The position numbers were made by a program, and so were the translations under genes. Positions 20,541 to 29,614 of a stretch of DNA of 64,000 nucleotides are shown here, one piece after another; position 1 is the stretch's first letter; every line of letters starts with the position of its first letter. Under the pieces are notes generated by a model that saw only the letters and a list, made by a program, of their open reading frames with translations, had not been told where the DNA came from and searched no databases. Origin of the DNA: Shinella fusca (GTDB lineage Bacteria > Pseudomonadota > Alphaproteobacteria > Rhizobiales > Rhizobiaceae). The stretch is from the NCBI RefSeq assembly GCF_014203155.1, contig NZ_JACHIK010000005.1:153780-217779 (forward strand), given 5' to 3'.

Positions 20541-21749
20541 TCAGCCTTTGTTCTTGTTGTAGACGTCGAAGAACACGGCGGCGAGCAGCACCAGGCCCTT
20601 GATGAGCTGCTGGTAATCGATGCCGATGCCCATGATCGACATGCCGTTGTTCATGACGCCCATGATGAAGGCGCCGATGACCGCGCCGGTGATCTTGCCG
20701 ACGCCGCCCGAGGCCGATGCGCCGCCGATGAAGCAGGCCGCGATGACGTCGAGCTCGGAGCCGACACCGGCCTTCGGCGTCGCCGAATTGAGGCGTGCGG
20801 CGATGATCATGCCGGCGAGCGCGGCGAGCGCCCCCATGTTGACGAAGGTGTAGAAGGTCAGCCGCTCGGTGTTGATGCCCGAGAGCTTGGCCGCCTTCTC
20901 GTTGCCGCCCATGGCGTAGATGCGCCGGCCGATCGTCGTGCGCGTCGTCACGAAGGTGTAGAGCGCGATGAGGACGCCCATGATGACGAGCACGTTCGGC
21001 AGGCCGCGATAGGTCGAGAGCTGGAAGCCGAGGAAGATCGCCACCACGCCGGTGACCGCCATCTGGATGACGAAGAAGGTGAAGGGCTCGTTCTCCGTCT
21101 CGTGCAGCACGTTCATGCGCCGCTCGCGCAGGCCCGCATAGATGGCGTAGCCGACGAGCAGCAGCACCGCGATGAGCGCGACATAGTTCTTGATGAGGCT
21201 CGTTGCCGGGTCGGTCAGCGACAGGAAATCCGGCACGAAGCCCGTGGAGAGGATCTGGAATTCCTTCGGGAACGGGCCGACCGGCCGGCCGCCGAGCGCC
21301 ACATAGGTCATGCCGCGGAAGACGAGCATGCCGGCGAGCGTGACGATGAAGGACGGGATCTTCTGGTAGGCGACCCAGTAGCCCTGCGCCGCCCCCATGG
21401 CTGCGCCGATGAGGATGGACAGCGGCACGACGATAATCGCCGGCATGTTCCACTTCACCAGCATGATCGCCGATATGCCGCCGATGAAGGCGACGATGGA
21501 GCCGACCGACAGGTCGATATGCCCCGCCACGATGATCAGCAGCATGCCTAGCGCCATGATGACGATGAACGAGTTCTGCAGCACCAGGTTGGTGATGTTG
21601 ACCGGGCGGAAGAGCACGCCGTTGGTGACGACCTGGAAGAAGACCATGATGACGACGAGCGCCACGAGCAGGCCGTATTCACGGATGTTCTTGCGAAGGT
21701 AGTCGCCCACCGAATGCTGGGTCGTCTTGGTCGCGGTATCGGTGGCCAT
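20541..21749 (-). CDS. gguB: Sugar ABC transporter permease GguB
   Basis: 402 residues from the ATG at 21747-21749 ([22 protein letters not shown]). It has about ten membrane helices and the BPD_transp_2 signatures [39 protein letters not shown] and FIGGASASGGVGKITGAVIG. It forms the channel of the ChvE-dependent sugar importer (galactose, arabinose and related aldoses). Its start overlaps the gguA stop (TAATG), so translation is probably coupled. Confidence 0.92.
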   Translation of the reverse strand: MATDTATKTTQHSVGDYLRKNIREYGLLVALVVIMVFFQVVTNGVLFRPVNITNLVLQNSFIVIMALGMLLIIVAGHIDLSVGSIVAFIGGISAIMLVKWNMPAIIVVPLSILIGAAMGAAQGYWVAYQKIPSFIVTLAGMLVFRGMTYVALGGRPVGPFPKEFQILSTGFVPDFLSLTDPATSLIKNYVALIAVLLLVGYAIYAGLRERRMNVLHETENEPFTFFVIQMAVTGVVAIFLGFQLSTYRGLPNVLVIMGVLIALYTFVTTRTTIGRRIYAMGGNEKAAKLSGINTERLTFYTFVNMGALAALAGMIIAARLNSATPKAGVGSELDVIAACFIGGASASGGVGKITGAVIGAFIMGVMNNGMSIMGIGIDYQQLIKGLVLLAAVFFDVYNKNKG

Positions 21750-23284
21750 TAGTGTTTCTCCCCGGAGCGCATGATGGCGCGCATGATGGATTCCTGGCTT
21801 GCTTCCGCCTTGGAGAGCTCGGCCACGATGCGTCCTTCGTTCATGACATAGATGCGATCGCAGGTCCCGAGCAGTTCCGGCATCTCCGACGAGATCATCA
21901 GGATGCCCTTGCCCTCGGCGGCAAGCTGGTTGATGATGGAATAGATTTCGAACTTGGCGCCGACATCGATGCCGCGCGTGGGTTCGTCGAGGATCAGCAC
22001 CTCGGGATTGGTGAACAGCCACTTCGACAGCACGACCTTCTGCTGGTTGCCGCCGGAAAGGTTGACGGCTTCCTGGTAGATCGAGTGCGAGCGGATGCGA
22101 AGCTGCGAGCGGTAGCCGGAGGCGACCTTGGCCTCCTGGTGGCTGTCGATGACCGTCGCCCTGGAAACGCCCTTGAGGTTGGCGAGCGTCGTGTTGTGCA
22201 TGATGTTGTCGATCAGCACGAGGCCGAGCTGCTTGCGGTCCTCGGTCACGTAGGCAAAGCCCGCCTCGACGGCCTTGGGGATCGTCGAGACGTCCACCGG
22301 CTTGCCGCGCATGAAGACCTCGCCGGTGATCTTGTGTCCCCAGCTCTTGCCGAAGAGGCTCATCGCCGTCTCGGTGCGGCCCGCGCCCATGAGGCCGGCG
22401 ATGCCGACGACCTCGCCGGCGCGCACCGTGAAGCTCACGTCATGCAGGAACTGCCGGTCGCGGTGCTGCTGGTGGAAGACGTTCCAGTTCTTCACCTCCA
22501 GCAGCGTCTCGCCGATCTTCGGCTCGCGCGGGGGGTAGCGGTCCTCCATCTCGCGGCCGACCATGCCCTTGATGATGCGGTCCTCGGAGATGTCCTCGTT
22601 GTGACAGTCGAGCGTCTCGACCGTGCCGCCGTCGCGCAGGATGGTGATCTGGTCGGCGACCTTTTTGATCTCGTTCAGCTTGTGCGAGATGATGATGGAG
22701 GTCATGCCCTGCGAGCGGAACTCCATGAGCAGCTTCAGCAGCGCGTCGGAGTCCTTCTCGTTGAGCGAGGCGGTCGGCTCGTCGAGGATGAGCAGGCGCA
22801 CCTTCTTGGAAAGCGCCTTGGCGATCTCCACGAGCTGCTGCTTGCCCACGCCGATATCGGTGATCAGCGTGCCCGGCGGCTCCTTGAGGCCGACCTTGTC
22901 GAGCAGCTCCTGCGTGCGGCGGAAGGTCTTCTTCCAGTCGATGACACCGTTCGACGCCACCTCGTTGCCGAGGAAGATGTTCTCGGCGATCGACAGCAGC
23001 GGCACGAGCGCCAGTTCCTGGTGGATGATGATGATGCCCAGATGCTCGCTGTCGGAGATCGTGGAGAAACGACGGACTTCGCCGTCGAAATGGATTTCGC
23101 CCTCATAGGAGCCGGCCGGATAGACGCCGCTCAACACTTTCATGAGGGTGGATTTGCCGGCGCCGTTTTCGCCGACAAGGGCGTGGATCTCGCCTTCGCG
23201 GACCTTCAGGTTGACGTTGTCGAGCGCCTTTACGCCCGGGAACGTCTTCGTGATGCCACGCATTTCGAGAAGGGTCTTGCTCAT
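21749..23284 (-). CDS. gguA: Sugar ABC transporter ATPase GguA (two ABC domains)
   Basis: 511 residues. The N-terminal ABC domain has Walker [10 protein letters not shown] and Walker [13 protein letters not shown]. The C-terminal domain has the usual degenerate first site (GLMGAGRTE) with the signature [10 protein letters not shown] and Walker [13 protein letters not shown]. This tandem layout is standard for carbohydrate uptake transporter-2 ATPases. It energises GguB. It lies 119 bases downstream of chvE across a stem-loop that may lower its expression relative to the binding protein. Confidence 0.93.
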   Translation of the reverse strand: MSKTLLEMRGITKTFPGVKALDNVNLKVREGEIHALVGENGAGKSTLMKVLSGVYPAGSYEGEIHFDGEVRRFSTISDSEHLGIIIIHQELALVPLLSIAENIFLGNEVASNGVIDWKKTFRRTQELLDKVGLKEPPGTLITDIGVGKQQLVEIAKALSKKVRLLILDEPTASLNEKDSDALLKLLMEFRSQGMTSIIISHKLNEIKKVADQITILRDGGTVETLDCHNEDISEDRIIKGMVGREMEDRYPPREPKIGETLLEVKNWNVFHQQHRDRQFLHDVSFTVRAGEVVGIAGLMGAGRTETAMSLFGKSWGHKITGEVFMRGKPVDVSTIPKAVEAGFAYVTEDRKQLGLVLIDNIMHNTTLANLKGVSRATVIDSHQEAKVASGYRSQLRIRSHSIYQEAVNLSGGNQQKVVLSKWLFTNPEVLILDEPTRGIDVGAKFEIYSIINQLAAEGKGILMISSEMPELLGTCDRIYVMNEGRIVAELSKAEASQESIMRAIMRSGEKH

Positions 23285-23360
23285 ATACAGTTTCCAGCGG
23301 CCATCCCCTGCCTCGTGACAGGGAAAGCGAGCCTATTCGCTCTGCGATCCGGATAAAAGA

Positions 23361-23385
23361 GGGTTCGCGCATAAAGCGCGAACCC
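23361..23385 (-). terminator. Stem-loop between chvE and gguA
   Basis: Perfect 10-bp stem GGGTTCGCGC / GCGCGAACCC with an ATAAA loop. On the minus strand a TCTTTTATCC tail follows. Placed after the binding-protein gene, it probably acts as a partial terminator or RNA-stabilising structure so that ChvE is made in excess over GguAB. Confidence 0.75.
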
Positions 23386-23402
23386 CGGAGAAGGAAGAAC
23401 GA

Positions 23403-24476
23403 TCAGTTCTTCAGCTGGTCGGCCGTGTAGTAGCCGGAGTCCTCGACGAGGATCTTCTCGGCGTTCGACTTGTCGACGGCGACGGGCTTCAGCAGGTAGG
23501 ACGGAACGACCTTGACGCCGTTGTCGTAGGTCTTGGTGTCGTTCACTTCCGGCTCCTTGCCTTCCATGATCGCGTTGACCATGCCGACCGTGACCTTGGC
23601 CAGTTCGCGCGTGTCCTTGAAGACCGTCGAATACTGTTCGTCGGCGAGGATCGACTTGACGGACGGCAGTTCGGCGTCCTGGCCGGTCACGACGGCGATC
23701 GGCTGGTCGGCCGAGCCGTAGCCGACGCCCTTGAGGGCCGACAGGATGCCGATGGACAGGCCGTCATAGGGCGAAAGAACGCCATCGACGCGGCCGTCGG
23801 TGTAGGTCGAGGACAGGAGGTTTTCCATGCGGGCCTGAGCGACCGCACCGTCCCAACGCAGCGTGCCGACGGTTTCCATGCCCGTCTGGCCCGACTTGAT
23901 GACGATGTCGCCCTTGTCGATCAGCGGCTGGAGAACCGACATGGCGCCGTCGTAGAAGAAGAAGGCGTTGTTGTCGTCCGGCGAACCGCCGAAGAGTTCG
24001 ACGTTCCACGGCTTGGTGTTCGGGAACTTGGCCTTCAGGCCGTCGACGAGGCTGGTGGCCTGGAGGACGCCGACCTGGAAGTTGTCGAAGGTGGCGTAGT
24101 AGTCGACATTGCCCGAATCGCGGATCAGGCGGTCATAGGCGATGACCTTCACGCCGGCGTCGGCAGCCTTCTGCAGGATGTCGGAGAGCGTCGTGCCGTC
24201 GATGGCGCCGATGACGAGAACCTTGGCGCCCTTGGTGACCATGTTCTCGATCTGGGCGAGCTGGTTCGGGATATCGTCGTCGGCGAACTGCAGGTCCGGG
24301 GTGTAGCCGGCTTCCTTGAACAGCTTTTCCATCGTCTCGCCGTCCGAAATCCAGCGGGTCGAGGTCTTGGTGGGCATGGAGATGCCGACCATGCCCTTGT
24401 CCTGGGCAAACGACGGCGCCACGAACGACGCGACGCTGATGGCGGCAGCGGCGAGAAGCGAAGTGATCATTTTCAT
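23403..24476 (-). CDS. chvE: Multiple-sugar-binding periplasmic protein ChvE
   Basis: 357 residues. Signal peptide [24 protein letters not shown] is cut near residue 24. The mature protein shows [37 protein letters not shown] and the family segment [14 protein letters not shown]. It binds L-arabinose, galactose and related sugars in the periplasm and passes them to GguAB. In Agrobacterium the same protein also activates the VirA kinase and chemotaxis; no vir genes are in this window. It is the first gene of the run, divergent from gbpR. Confidence 0.93.
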   Translation of the reverse strand: MKMITSLLAAAAISVASFVAPSFAQDKGMVGISMPTKTSTRWISDGETMEKLFKEAGYTPDLQFADDDIPNQLAQIENMVTKGAKVLVIGAIDGTTLSDILQKAADAGVKVIAYDRLIRDSGNVDYYATFDNFQVGVLQATSLVDGLKAKFPNTKPWNVELFGGSPDDNNAFFFYDGAMSVLQPLIDKGDIVIKSGQTGMETVGTLRWDGAVAQARMENLLSSTYTDGRVDGVLSPYDGLSIGILSALKGVGYGSADQPIAVVTGQDAELPSVKSILADEQYSTVFKDTRELAKVTVGMVNAIMEGKEPEVNDTKTYDNGVKVVPSYLLKPVAVDKSNAEKILVEDSGYYTADQLKN

Positions 24477-24673
24477 TGAAAGGTCTCTCCCTTGTGCGCA
24501 CTGGCCGGACCCGGCCAGGCTTTGATCTGTGCGCGGGCGGGGTCGCCTTCAGACGACGGCCTGGACTGGTCGGGCAAAGGCCCGCCGGCCCCCACTCCCA
24601 AGGACCCCAGCGCACATTCGCGAAACCTCTCCTGAATTGCCATAACTGTCAAATGCAATAAGCTTCTAATGCG

Positions 24674-24689
24674 ATATCAAAATTGATAT
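24674..24689. promoter_or_regulatory. Candidate GbpR operator
   Basis: Inverted repeat ATATCAA-aa-TTGATAT in the chvE-gbpR intergenic region, the size and symmetry of a LysR-type binding site, 41 bases before the gbpR ATG and ~200 bases before chvE. The regions around it are AT-rich, unlike the surrounding DNA. Confidence 0.55.
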
Positions 24690-24730
24690 ACGACAACGGA
24701 AATATAATATTTTTACCGAACGGAGTAACG

Positions 24731-25738
24731 ATGCGTTTGAACGAAGACGCCGACGAACAGCTCTTTCCCGGCGAGGGCGGCAGCGACCTGCAGGGCATCG
24801 GCCTGCTGCGCTCCGGCCTGAAACTCAGCCACCTGCGCATGATCGTGGCCATCGAGGAACACAAGCAGGTGAGCGCGGCGGCCGACGCGCTCAACATCTC
24901 CCAGCCCGCCGCTTCGCGCATGCTGACGGAAATGGAAACGATCCTCAAGGCGCAATTGTGCGAGCGCGTCTCGCGCGGCGTGGCGCTCACCGCCTTCGGG
25001 CGCGCCTTCGCGCGGCGCGCACGCACCATCCTCCTGGAATTGCGCGAGGTCGACCGCGAGCTCTCGGCGCTGAAGTCGGGCACCGGCGGCTCGGTCTTCC
25101 TCGGCGCGGTGACGGCGCCCGCCATCAGCCTTGCCGTGCCGGCGATCCAGCAGGTCAGCGCCGCCTATCCCGGCATCGAGGTGAACGTGCGCGTGGAGAC
25201 GAGCAACGTGCTCGCCCGCGAGCTCCTCGCCGCCCGGCAGGACTTCATCATCGCCCGCGTGCCGGACGACCTCAATCCGCGCCTCTTCAACGTCACCGAG
25301 ATCGGCATCGAGAAGGCCTGCCTCATCGTGCGCAAGGGCCATCCGCTGGCGGAAAAACCCATCGTCGGCCTTGCCGACCTGCCGCATTTCGACTGGGTGT
25401 TCCAGCCGGCCGGCACGTTGCTCCGGCGGCGCATCGAGGAGCTGTTCATCGCCGGCGGCGTGCCGCTGCCCGCCACGGTCGTCAACACCTCGTCGATCCT
25501 TCTCACCACCGCCATCGTCTGCGGCTCGAACGCCATCGCGCCCGTCGCGCGCGACATGGCCGTCTTCATCGCCGATGTCGGCGCGCAGGCCGGCGAGATT
25601 TCCATCCTCAACACGGATTTCGAGATCGACATCAAGCCCTACAGCCTTATCTCCGTAAAGGGCCGGGCGCTCCCCCCGAGCGCCAAACTGCTCTATGATC
25701 TGATCCTTCAACGCAGCCGGATGCTTTCGCCGGATTGA
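24731..25738 (+). CDS. gbpR: LysR-type regulator of the chvE locus, GbpR
   Basis: 335 residues from the ATG at 24731 with CGGAG 6 bases upstream; the in-frame GTG or ATG further up crosses the operator. The helix-turn-helix is at ~30-80 (LRMIVAIEEHKQVSAAADALNISQ, QPAASRMLTEME), followed by a periplasmic-binding-like effector domain. GbpR in Agrobacterium controls chvE in response to sugars, and the divergent position here is the same. It is followed after 13 bases by a J-domain-like gene, possibly cotranscribed. Confidence 0.88.
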   Translation: MRLNEDADEQLFPGEGGSDLQGIGLLRSGLKLSHLRMIVAIEEHKQVSAAADALNISQPAASRMLTEMETILKAQLCERVSRGVALTAFGRAFARRARTILLELREVDRELSALKSGTGGSVFLGAVTAPAISLAVPAIQQVSAAYPGIEVNVRVETSNVLARELLAARQDFIIARVPDDLNPRLFNVTEIGIEKACLIVRKGHPLAEKPIVGLADLPHFDWVFQPAGTLLRRRIEELFIAGGVPLPATVVNTSSILLTTAIVCGSNAIAPVARDMAVFIADVGAQAGEISILNTDFEIDIKPYSLISVKGRALPPSAKLLYDLILQRSRMLSPD

Positions 25739-25751
25739 GGAGAGACCATCC

Positions 25752-26228
25752 ATGTTCGGCATGACCGTTTTCGAATCGGTGCTGGAGCGGCTGAAGGCCG
25801 AGGCGCGCGAAGCGGCGGAAGATCTTCCGGCGGACGACGAAGACATCGCCATGGAGGTCCGCGGCCTTCCCGCCGGCTTTGCCGGGCTGGGCATGGGCAA
25901 GACCTTCGTTTCCGCCCCGCAGGCCGCCGCCGCCTATCTCGACCTCTACGAGGAACCGGCACCGCCGCCCGAAGAGCCGCCACCGGCGCCGCCGCACCTC
26001 CTGCGCACCGCGCCGGAGGAAGTGGCGGAAGACCTTGCGCTGACGGGCCGGGAGAGCGTGGAGGACCTGCTTGCCCGCCGCCGCGCCTTCGCGCGCGACA
26101 ACCACCCCGACCGCGCACCGGCGGACCTTCGCACCAACGCGACGCTGCGCATGAAGATCGCCAACATGCTGATCGACGAGACGATCCGGCGGATCGAGGT
26201 GGAGCGCAGCCTCGGCCTGAGGGGTTAG
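25752..26228 (+). CDS. J-domain-like protein with HPD motif
   Basis: 158 residues with a GGAGAGA ribosome site. The N-terminal half is acidic, the middle is proline-rich (EEPAPPPEEPPPAPP), and residues ~112-150 resemble a J domain: helix (VEDLLARRRAFARDN), HPD motif (NHPDRAP), then a helix (LRMKIANMLIDETIRRI). The HPD tripeptide is what J proteins use to stimulate DnaK ATPase. There is no zinc-finger or client domain. It could be a small, degenerate DnaK co-chaperone; the assignment rests on this motif only. It overlaps the next, convergent gene by 4 bases. Confidence 0.6.
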   Translation: MFGMTVFESVLERLKAEAREAAEDLPADDEDIAMEVRGLPAGFAGLGMGKTFVSAPQAAAAYLDLYEEPAPPPEEPPPAPPHLLRTAPEEVAEDLALTGRESVEDLLARRRAFARDNHPDRAPADLRTNATLRMKIANMLIDETIRRIEVERSLGLRG

Positions 26229-26449
26229 CCTTCCGTTCCGCCGCCCTCTTCCGGGGATTTCGGCGGCGAGGGCTTGAAGAAGAGGATGAGGTTGGCGAAG
26301 GCATAGGCCGTGACGGCGAGGAAGATCATGCCCCAGGCCTGCTGGCCGTTGTAGAACTCCACGCCCGTCCAGGCGGCGCAGGCGGCGACCAGCAGCACCC
26401 GCCGCCAGAGCGGGCGGTAGAACGGATGGTCGGGATCGATGAACTTCAT
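26225..26449 (-). CDS. Small two-helix membrane protein
   Basis: 74 residues: MKFIDPDHPFYRPLWRR, then two hydrophobic helices (VLLVAACAAWTGVEFY and GMIFLAVTAYAFANLILFF) and a short Pro/Glu/Gly tail. It resembles short conserved rhizobial inner-membrane proteins (DUF3329-like). No function can be assigned. GGAG-type site (AGGAGACC on the minus strand) before the ATG supports the start. Its stop overlaps the J-like gene end. Confidence 0.7.
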   Translation of the reverse strand: MKFIDPDHPFYRPLWRRVLLVAACAAWTGVEFYNGQQAWGMIFLAVTAYAFANLILFFKPSPPKSPEEGGGTEG

Positions 26450-26725
26450 GGAGGTCTCCTGTCGCCTTGCGCGCCTACATAGGCGGTTTTTCTTCCGGGG
26501 GAAACCGCCCTTGCGTGTCCCGCCCGGCGCCCCGCAGGCTTGACGCCTCCGGCAAGAAATGGAACACTTGTTCCAAAGATTACCGATTACGGCTCATCCA
26601 TTCCGTTTTGGATGGAATCGCATAGAGAAACACCCGCGGCAAGCCGCGGCGCTTTTGCGGGACGCGAGCGAATCGCCCCGCCCCTTTCCGCCGCGAAGGC
26701 TTGCGGCATAGCAGAGAGAATGAAG

Positions 26726-27718
26726 ATGACTGTGAGATTTGGCCTCCTCGGCGCAGGGCGCATCGGCAAGGTCCATGCCAAGGCCGTGTCCGGCAATGCC
26801 GATGCCGTGCTCGTCGCCGTCGCGGATGCGTTTCCCGCCGCCGCCGAGGCCATCGCCGGGCAATACGGCTGCGAGGTCCGCACCATCGAGGCGATCGAAG
26901 CCGCAGGCGACATCGACGCCGTCGTGATCTGCACGCCGACCGACACCCATGCCGACCTCATCGAGCGCTTCTCGCGCGCCGGCAAGGCGATCTTCTGCGA
27001 AAAGCCGATCGACCTCGACGTCGGGCGCGTCAGGGCCTGCATGAAGGTTGTGGAGGAGACCAACGGCAAGCTGATGGTCGGCTTCAACCGCCGCTTCGAC
27101 CCGCATTTCATGGCCGTGCGCAAGGCCATCGACGAGGGCCGCATCGGCGAGGTCGAGATGGTGACCATCACATCGCGCGATCCCGGCGCCCCGCCGGTCG
27201 ACTACATCAAGCGCTCGGGCGGCATCTTCCGCGACATGACGATCCACGACTTCGACATGGCCCGCTTCCTGCTGGGCGAGGAGATCGCCTCCGTCTTCGC
27301 GACCGCCGCCGTGCTGGTCGATCCGGAGATCGGCAAGGCCGGCGACTATGACAGCGTCTCCGTCATCCTCCAGACGAAATCCGGCAGGCAGGCGGTCATC
27401 TCCAATTCCCGCCGCGCCACCTACGGCTACGACCAGCGCATCGAGGTGCACGGCTCGAAGGGCATGGTCTCGGCCGAGAACCAGCGCCCGGTCTCCATCG
27501 AGGTCGCCAACGGCGAGGGCTATACCCGTCCGCCGCTGCACGACTTCTTCATGACCCGCTACACGGAAGCCTATGCCAACGAGATCGCCGCCTTCATCGC
27601 TGCCATCGAGAAGGGCGCGACGATCTCCCCCTCCGGCGCCGACGGCCTCGCCGCCCTCGCACTCGCCGACGCGGCCGTGAAGTCCGTGGAAGAAAAGCGC
27701 CAGATCCCCGTCGCCTGA
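26726..27718 (+). CDS. idhA: Inositol 2-dehydrogenase
   Basis: 330 residues from the ATG at 26726, 7 bases after GAGAGA; an ATG two codons earlier sits too close to that site. Rossmann motif GLLGAGRIGKVHAKAV, then EKPIDLDV (catalytic Lys region) and the GFO/IDH/MocA signature FRDMTIHDFDMARFLLG with conserved Asp-x-x-x-His-like residues. It oxidises myo-inositol to scyllo-inosose with NAD+, the entry step of inositol catabolism. It stands alone with its own terminator; the rest of the iol genes are not in the window. Other MocA-family sugar dehydrogenases are the alternative. Confidence 0.85.
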   Translation: MTVRFGLLGAGRIGKVHAKAVSGNADAVLVAVADAFPAAAEAIAGQYGCEVRTIEAIEAAGDIDAVVICTPTDTHADLIERFSRAGKAIFCEKPIDLDVGRVRACMKVVEETNGKLMVGFNRRFDPHFMAVRKAIDEGRIGEVEMVTITSRDPGAPPVDYIKRSGGIFRDMTIHDFDMARFLLGEEIASVFATAAVLVDPEIGKAGDYDSVSVILQTKSGRQAVISNSRRATYGYDQRIEVHGSKGMVSAENQRPVSIEVANGEGYTRPPLHDFFMTRYTEAYANEIAAFIAAIEKGATISPSGADGLAALALADAAVKSVEEKRQIPVA

Positions 27719-27743
27719 CGGCCCCTCCTCCCAAGGCAACTGG

Positions 27744-27770
27744 CCGGGCGAGAAATCGCCCGGTCTTTTT
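27744..27770 (+). terminator. Intrinsic terminator of idhA
   Basis: Stem CCGGGCG / CGCCCGG with loop AGAAAT, followed by TCTTTTTT. Confidence 0.85.
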
Positions 27771-27870
27771 TGTGGAGGGTGTGTTGCCGGTTCACTTGTG
27801 CAGGAGCCTCTATTGCCCCTGCCCCCCGCCTCTGCCCTTGTCCCTGCCTCCGCCCCCGCCCCACTCTCCA

Positions 27871-27956
27871 TCGTCATCCTCGGGCTTGACCCGAGGATCC
27901 ACACCTCGCCCGCAGCGGGTGCCGCATGGATGCTCGGGTCAAGCCCGAGCATGACG
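27871..27956. repeat. RIME-like palindromic intergenic element
   Basis: Two inverted arms, each itself a hairpin: CATCCTCGGGCTTGACCCG... on the left and its near complement (GGATGCTCGGGTCAAGCC...) on the right, with a GC-rich centre (CGCCCGCAGCGGG). The pattern matches the Rhizobium-specific intergenic mosaic element class RIME1, which is scattered through rhizobial genomes and may form RNA hairpins. It lies between idhA and the ROK gene. Confidence 0.8.
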
Positions 27957-28046
27957 GAGGAGAGGTTCAGGGTAGAGGAGAGGTTCAGGGTAGAGGAGAG
28001 GTTCGGGATGGAGGAGAGGTTCTGGGTGGAGGAAAGGTCGGGCTAC
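27957..28046. repeat. Five 18-bp tandem repeats
   Basis: Units of GAGGAGAGGTTCAGGGTA, the first two identical and the next three diverging, directly abutting the RIME-like element. The period is divisible by 3, but no gene is credible across it. Confidence 0.85.
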
Positions 28047-28075
28047 ATTCAATGCTTGAACTCGGGCCCTAAGCG

Positions 28076-28138
28076 ATGCTTGAGCCAACCTTTGCGGTAC
28101 CTGAGCCAGCCTTTGCGATGCCCAACCAGCCTTCGCAG
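28076..28138. repeat. Three 21-bp tandem repeats
   Basis: Imperfect units around ATGCTTGAGCCAACCTTTGCG, ending 10 bases before the ROK stop codon. A different family from the 18-bp array next to it. Confidence 0.7.
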
Positions 28139-28147
28139 CCTCCCCCC

Positions 28148-29368
28148 TCAATCCCCCACAGCTTTCGCCGCGATGATATCGTGGTCCATCTCCGCCAGCG
28201 CGCGGTCGAGATGGCCTTCCAGTACCAGCGTCGCCTCCTCCGGCACGACGGAGATCGGCGGGGCGCCGAAGAGGCGGATCTGCTGCGATTGTGCCAATCC
28301 CTCCTCGATCCCGCGCTGGATGAGGTCGTAATAGCGCGTGCCGGGCCCGGTGATGGCGATCGGCATGTTGTCGTAGAGGCTCACCATGCGCGAAAGCCCC
28401 TGCCCCAGCGCAAGGCCGGCCTGGCGGAAGGCGTATTCCGACATGCGGTGGCCCTGCCGCGCGCGCAGCGCGATCTTGTCCATCTCGGCGAGCGGCACGA
28501 ATTTCGCGGGGATCGTATCGGGCGGCACCTCGAAGGCGGTGCGCAGGATGCCGTAGAAGCCGGCCGAGGCCTCGATGCAGCCTTGCGAGCCGCAGCGACA
28601 CAATTTGCCGTCCGACGAATTCAGCATGTGCCCGAAATTCGGCGCCGTCACCGTCAGCTCGCCGGACCGCTCGCGCCGCGCGATGCCGAGCCCGATGCTG
28701 TGGCCGAGCGAGAGCGCGGCGACGGCCTGCAGGTTCTCCGCCCCCGCCTTTTCCATGCGCAGCGCCATGGCATGGGCGACGAGCAGGGTTTCGTTGCTGA
28801 TGAGGATCTTCGCGCGCCAGCGCGGCGAAAGCAGCGCGGCGAAATCCACCTGCCGCTCCCCAAAGACCGGCGACCAGACGAGGAGGGCGTGCGCGGGATC
28901 GACGAGGCCCTTGCTGCTGATCGACACGACCAGCACCCGCTCCCGCGCGATCTGCGAGCGCTCCGCCAGCCTGTCGAGCGCGGCGACGAAGGCGTCGGCA
29001 AAGGGCTGCGTCGAGGAATCCGCATGGTTGCGCGCCTCCTCGAAACGGTCGATCAGCGTGCCGCCGTAGTCGGCCAGCGAATATTGCACGGCATCGGAGG
29101 AGATGCGCACGGTGACGAGGTAGCCGGCATCGCGCCGCTGGCCGAAGATGACGCGCGGCCGGCCCCGCGAGGCGGACGCCTGCTGCTCGCGCCGCTCCAG
29201 CACTTCCGCCTTTTCCAGCTCCGCCGTGATGGCCGAGACCGTAGCCGAGGCAAGGCCCGTGTGGTGGGAAATATCCGTATGGGCAAGCGGCCCGTGCCGG
29301 CGCAGCGAGGCGAGGACCAGCGCACTGTTCTGCTGACGCACAAGCTCCGTGCTCGACTTCACCAGCAT
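28148..29368 (-). CDS. xylR: ROK-family transcriptional repressor of the xylose-type transporter
   Basis: 406 residues from the ATG at 29366-29368 (MLVKSSTELVRQQNSALVL). An N-terminal winged helix-turn-helix (GPLAHTDISHHTGLASATVSAI) is followed by the ROK sugar-kinase-like domain, with the zinc motif CRCGSQGCIEA and GHSIGLGIA. It lacks a clear kinase catalytic site and is expected to bind sugar and release DNA. It is divergent from xylFHG with a strong palindrome between them, so it likely represses that operon. The xylR name is by context; FrcR-like regulators are similar. Confidence 0.82.
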   Translation of the reverse strand: MLVKSSTELVRQQNSALVLASLRRHGPLAHTDISHHTGLASATVSAITAELEKAEVLERREQQASASRGRPRVIFGQRRDAGYLVTVRISSDAVQYSLADYGGTLIDRFEEARNHADSSTQPFADAFVAALDRLAERSQIARERVLVVSISSKGLVDPAHALLVWSPVFGERQVDFAALLSPRWRAKILISNETLLVAHAMALRMEKAGAENLQAVAALSLGHSIGLGIARRERSGELTVTAPNFGHMLNSSDGKLCRCGSQGCIEASAGFYGILRTAFEVPPDTIPAKFVPLAEMDKIALRARQGHRMSEYAFRQAGLALGQGLSRMVSLYDNMPIAITGPGTRYYDLIQRGIEEGLAQSQQIRLFGAPPISVVPEEATLVLEGHLDRALAEMDHDIIAAKAVGD

Positions 29369-29486
29369 CGCCCGTTTCCGCCCGCTTTCACTTGCTGCAA
29401 CACATGCCCCTCCCAAAGCATCTGTCACGCCGCCGTTCAAGACCCGTCAAAGGCTTGTTGACAGCCTTCGAAAGTTCTGACATCTA

Positions 29487-29507
29487 TTTTCTCGACTGTC
29501 GAGAAAA
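29487..29507. promoter_or_regulatory. Candidate ROK operator
   Basis: Perfect 9-bp inverted repeat TTTTCTCGA-ctg-TCGAGAAAA in the xylR-xylF intergenic region, ~108 bases before the xylF start. The size and symmetry fit a ROK repressor dimer. Confidence 0.7.
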
Positions 29508-29614
29508 AAGTCCCGGCATCACCGGGAGGGGCATCTGGACAGTATTATCGTGATCGGTCGTTGATTGGGCGGGAGGTTCGCCCGGACGGCCGGTATTCAC
29601 TTGGGAGGATAATT

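Noticed and set aside
23403..24476. vir-type virulence locus because chvE is present
   Set aside because: No vir genes or T-DNA borders are in the window; ChvE is a general sugar-binding protein in Rhizobiaceae.
27957..28138. CRISPR array
   Set aside because: The units abut with no unique spacers of constant length and no cas genes; they are tandem repeats.
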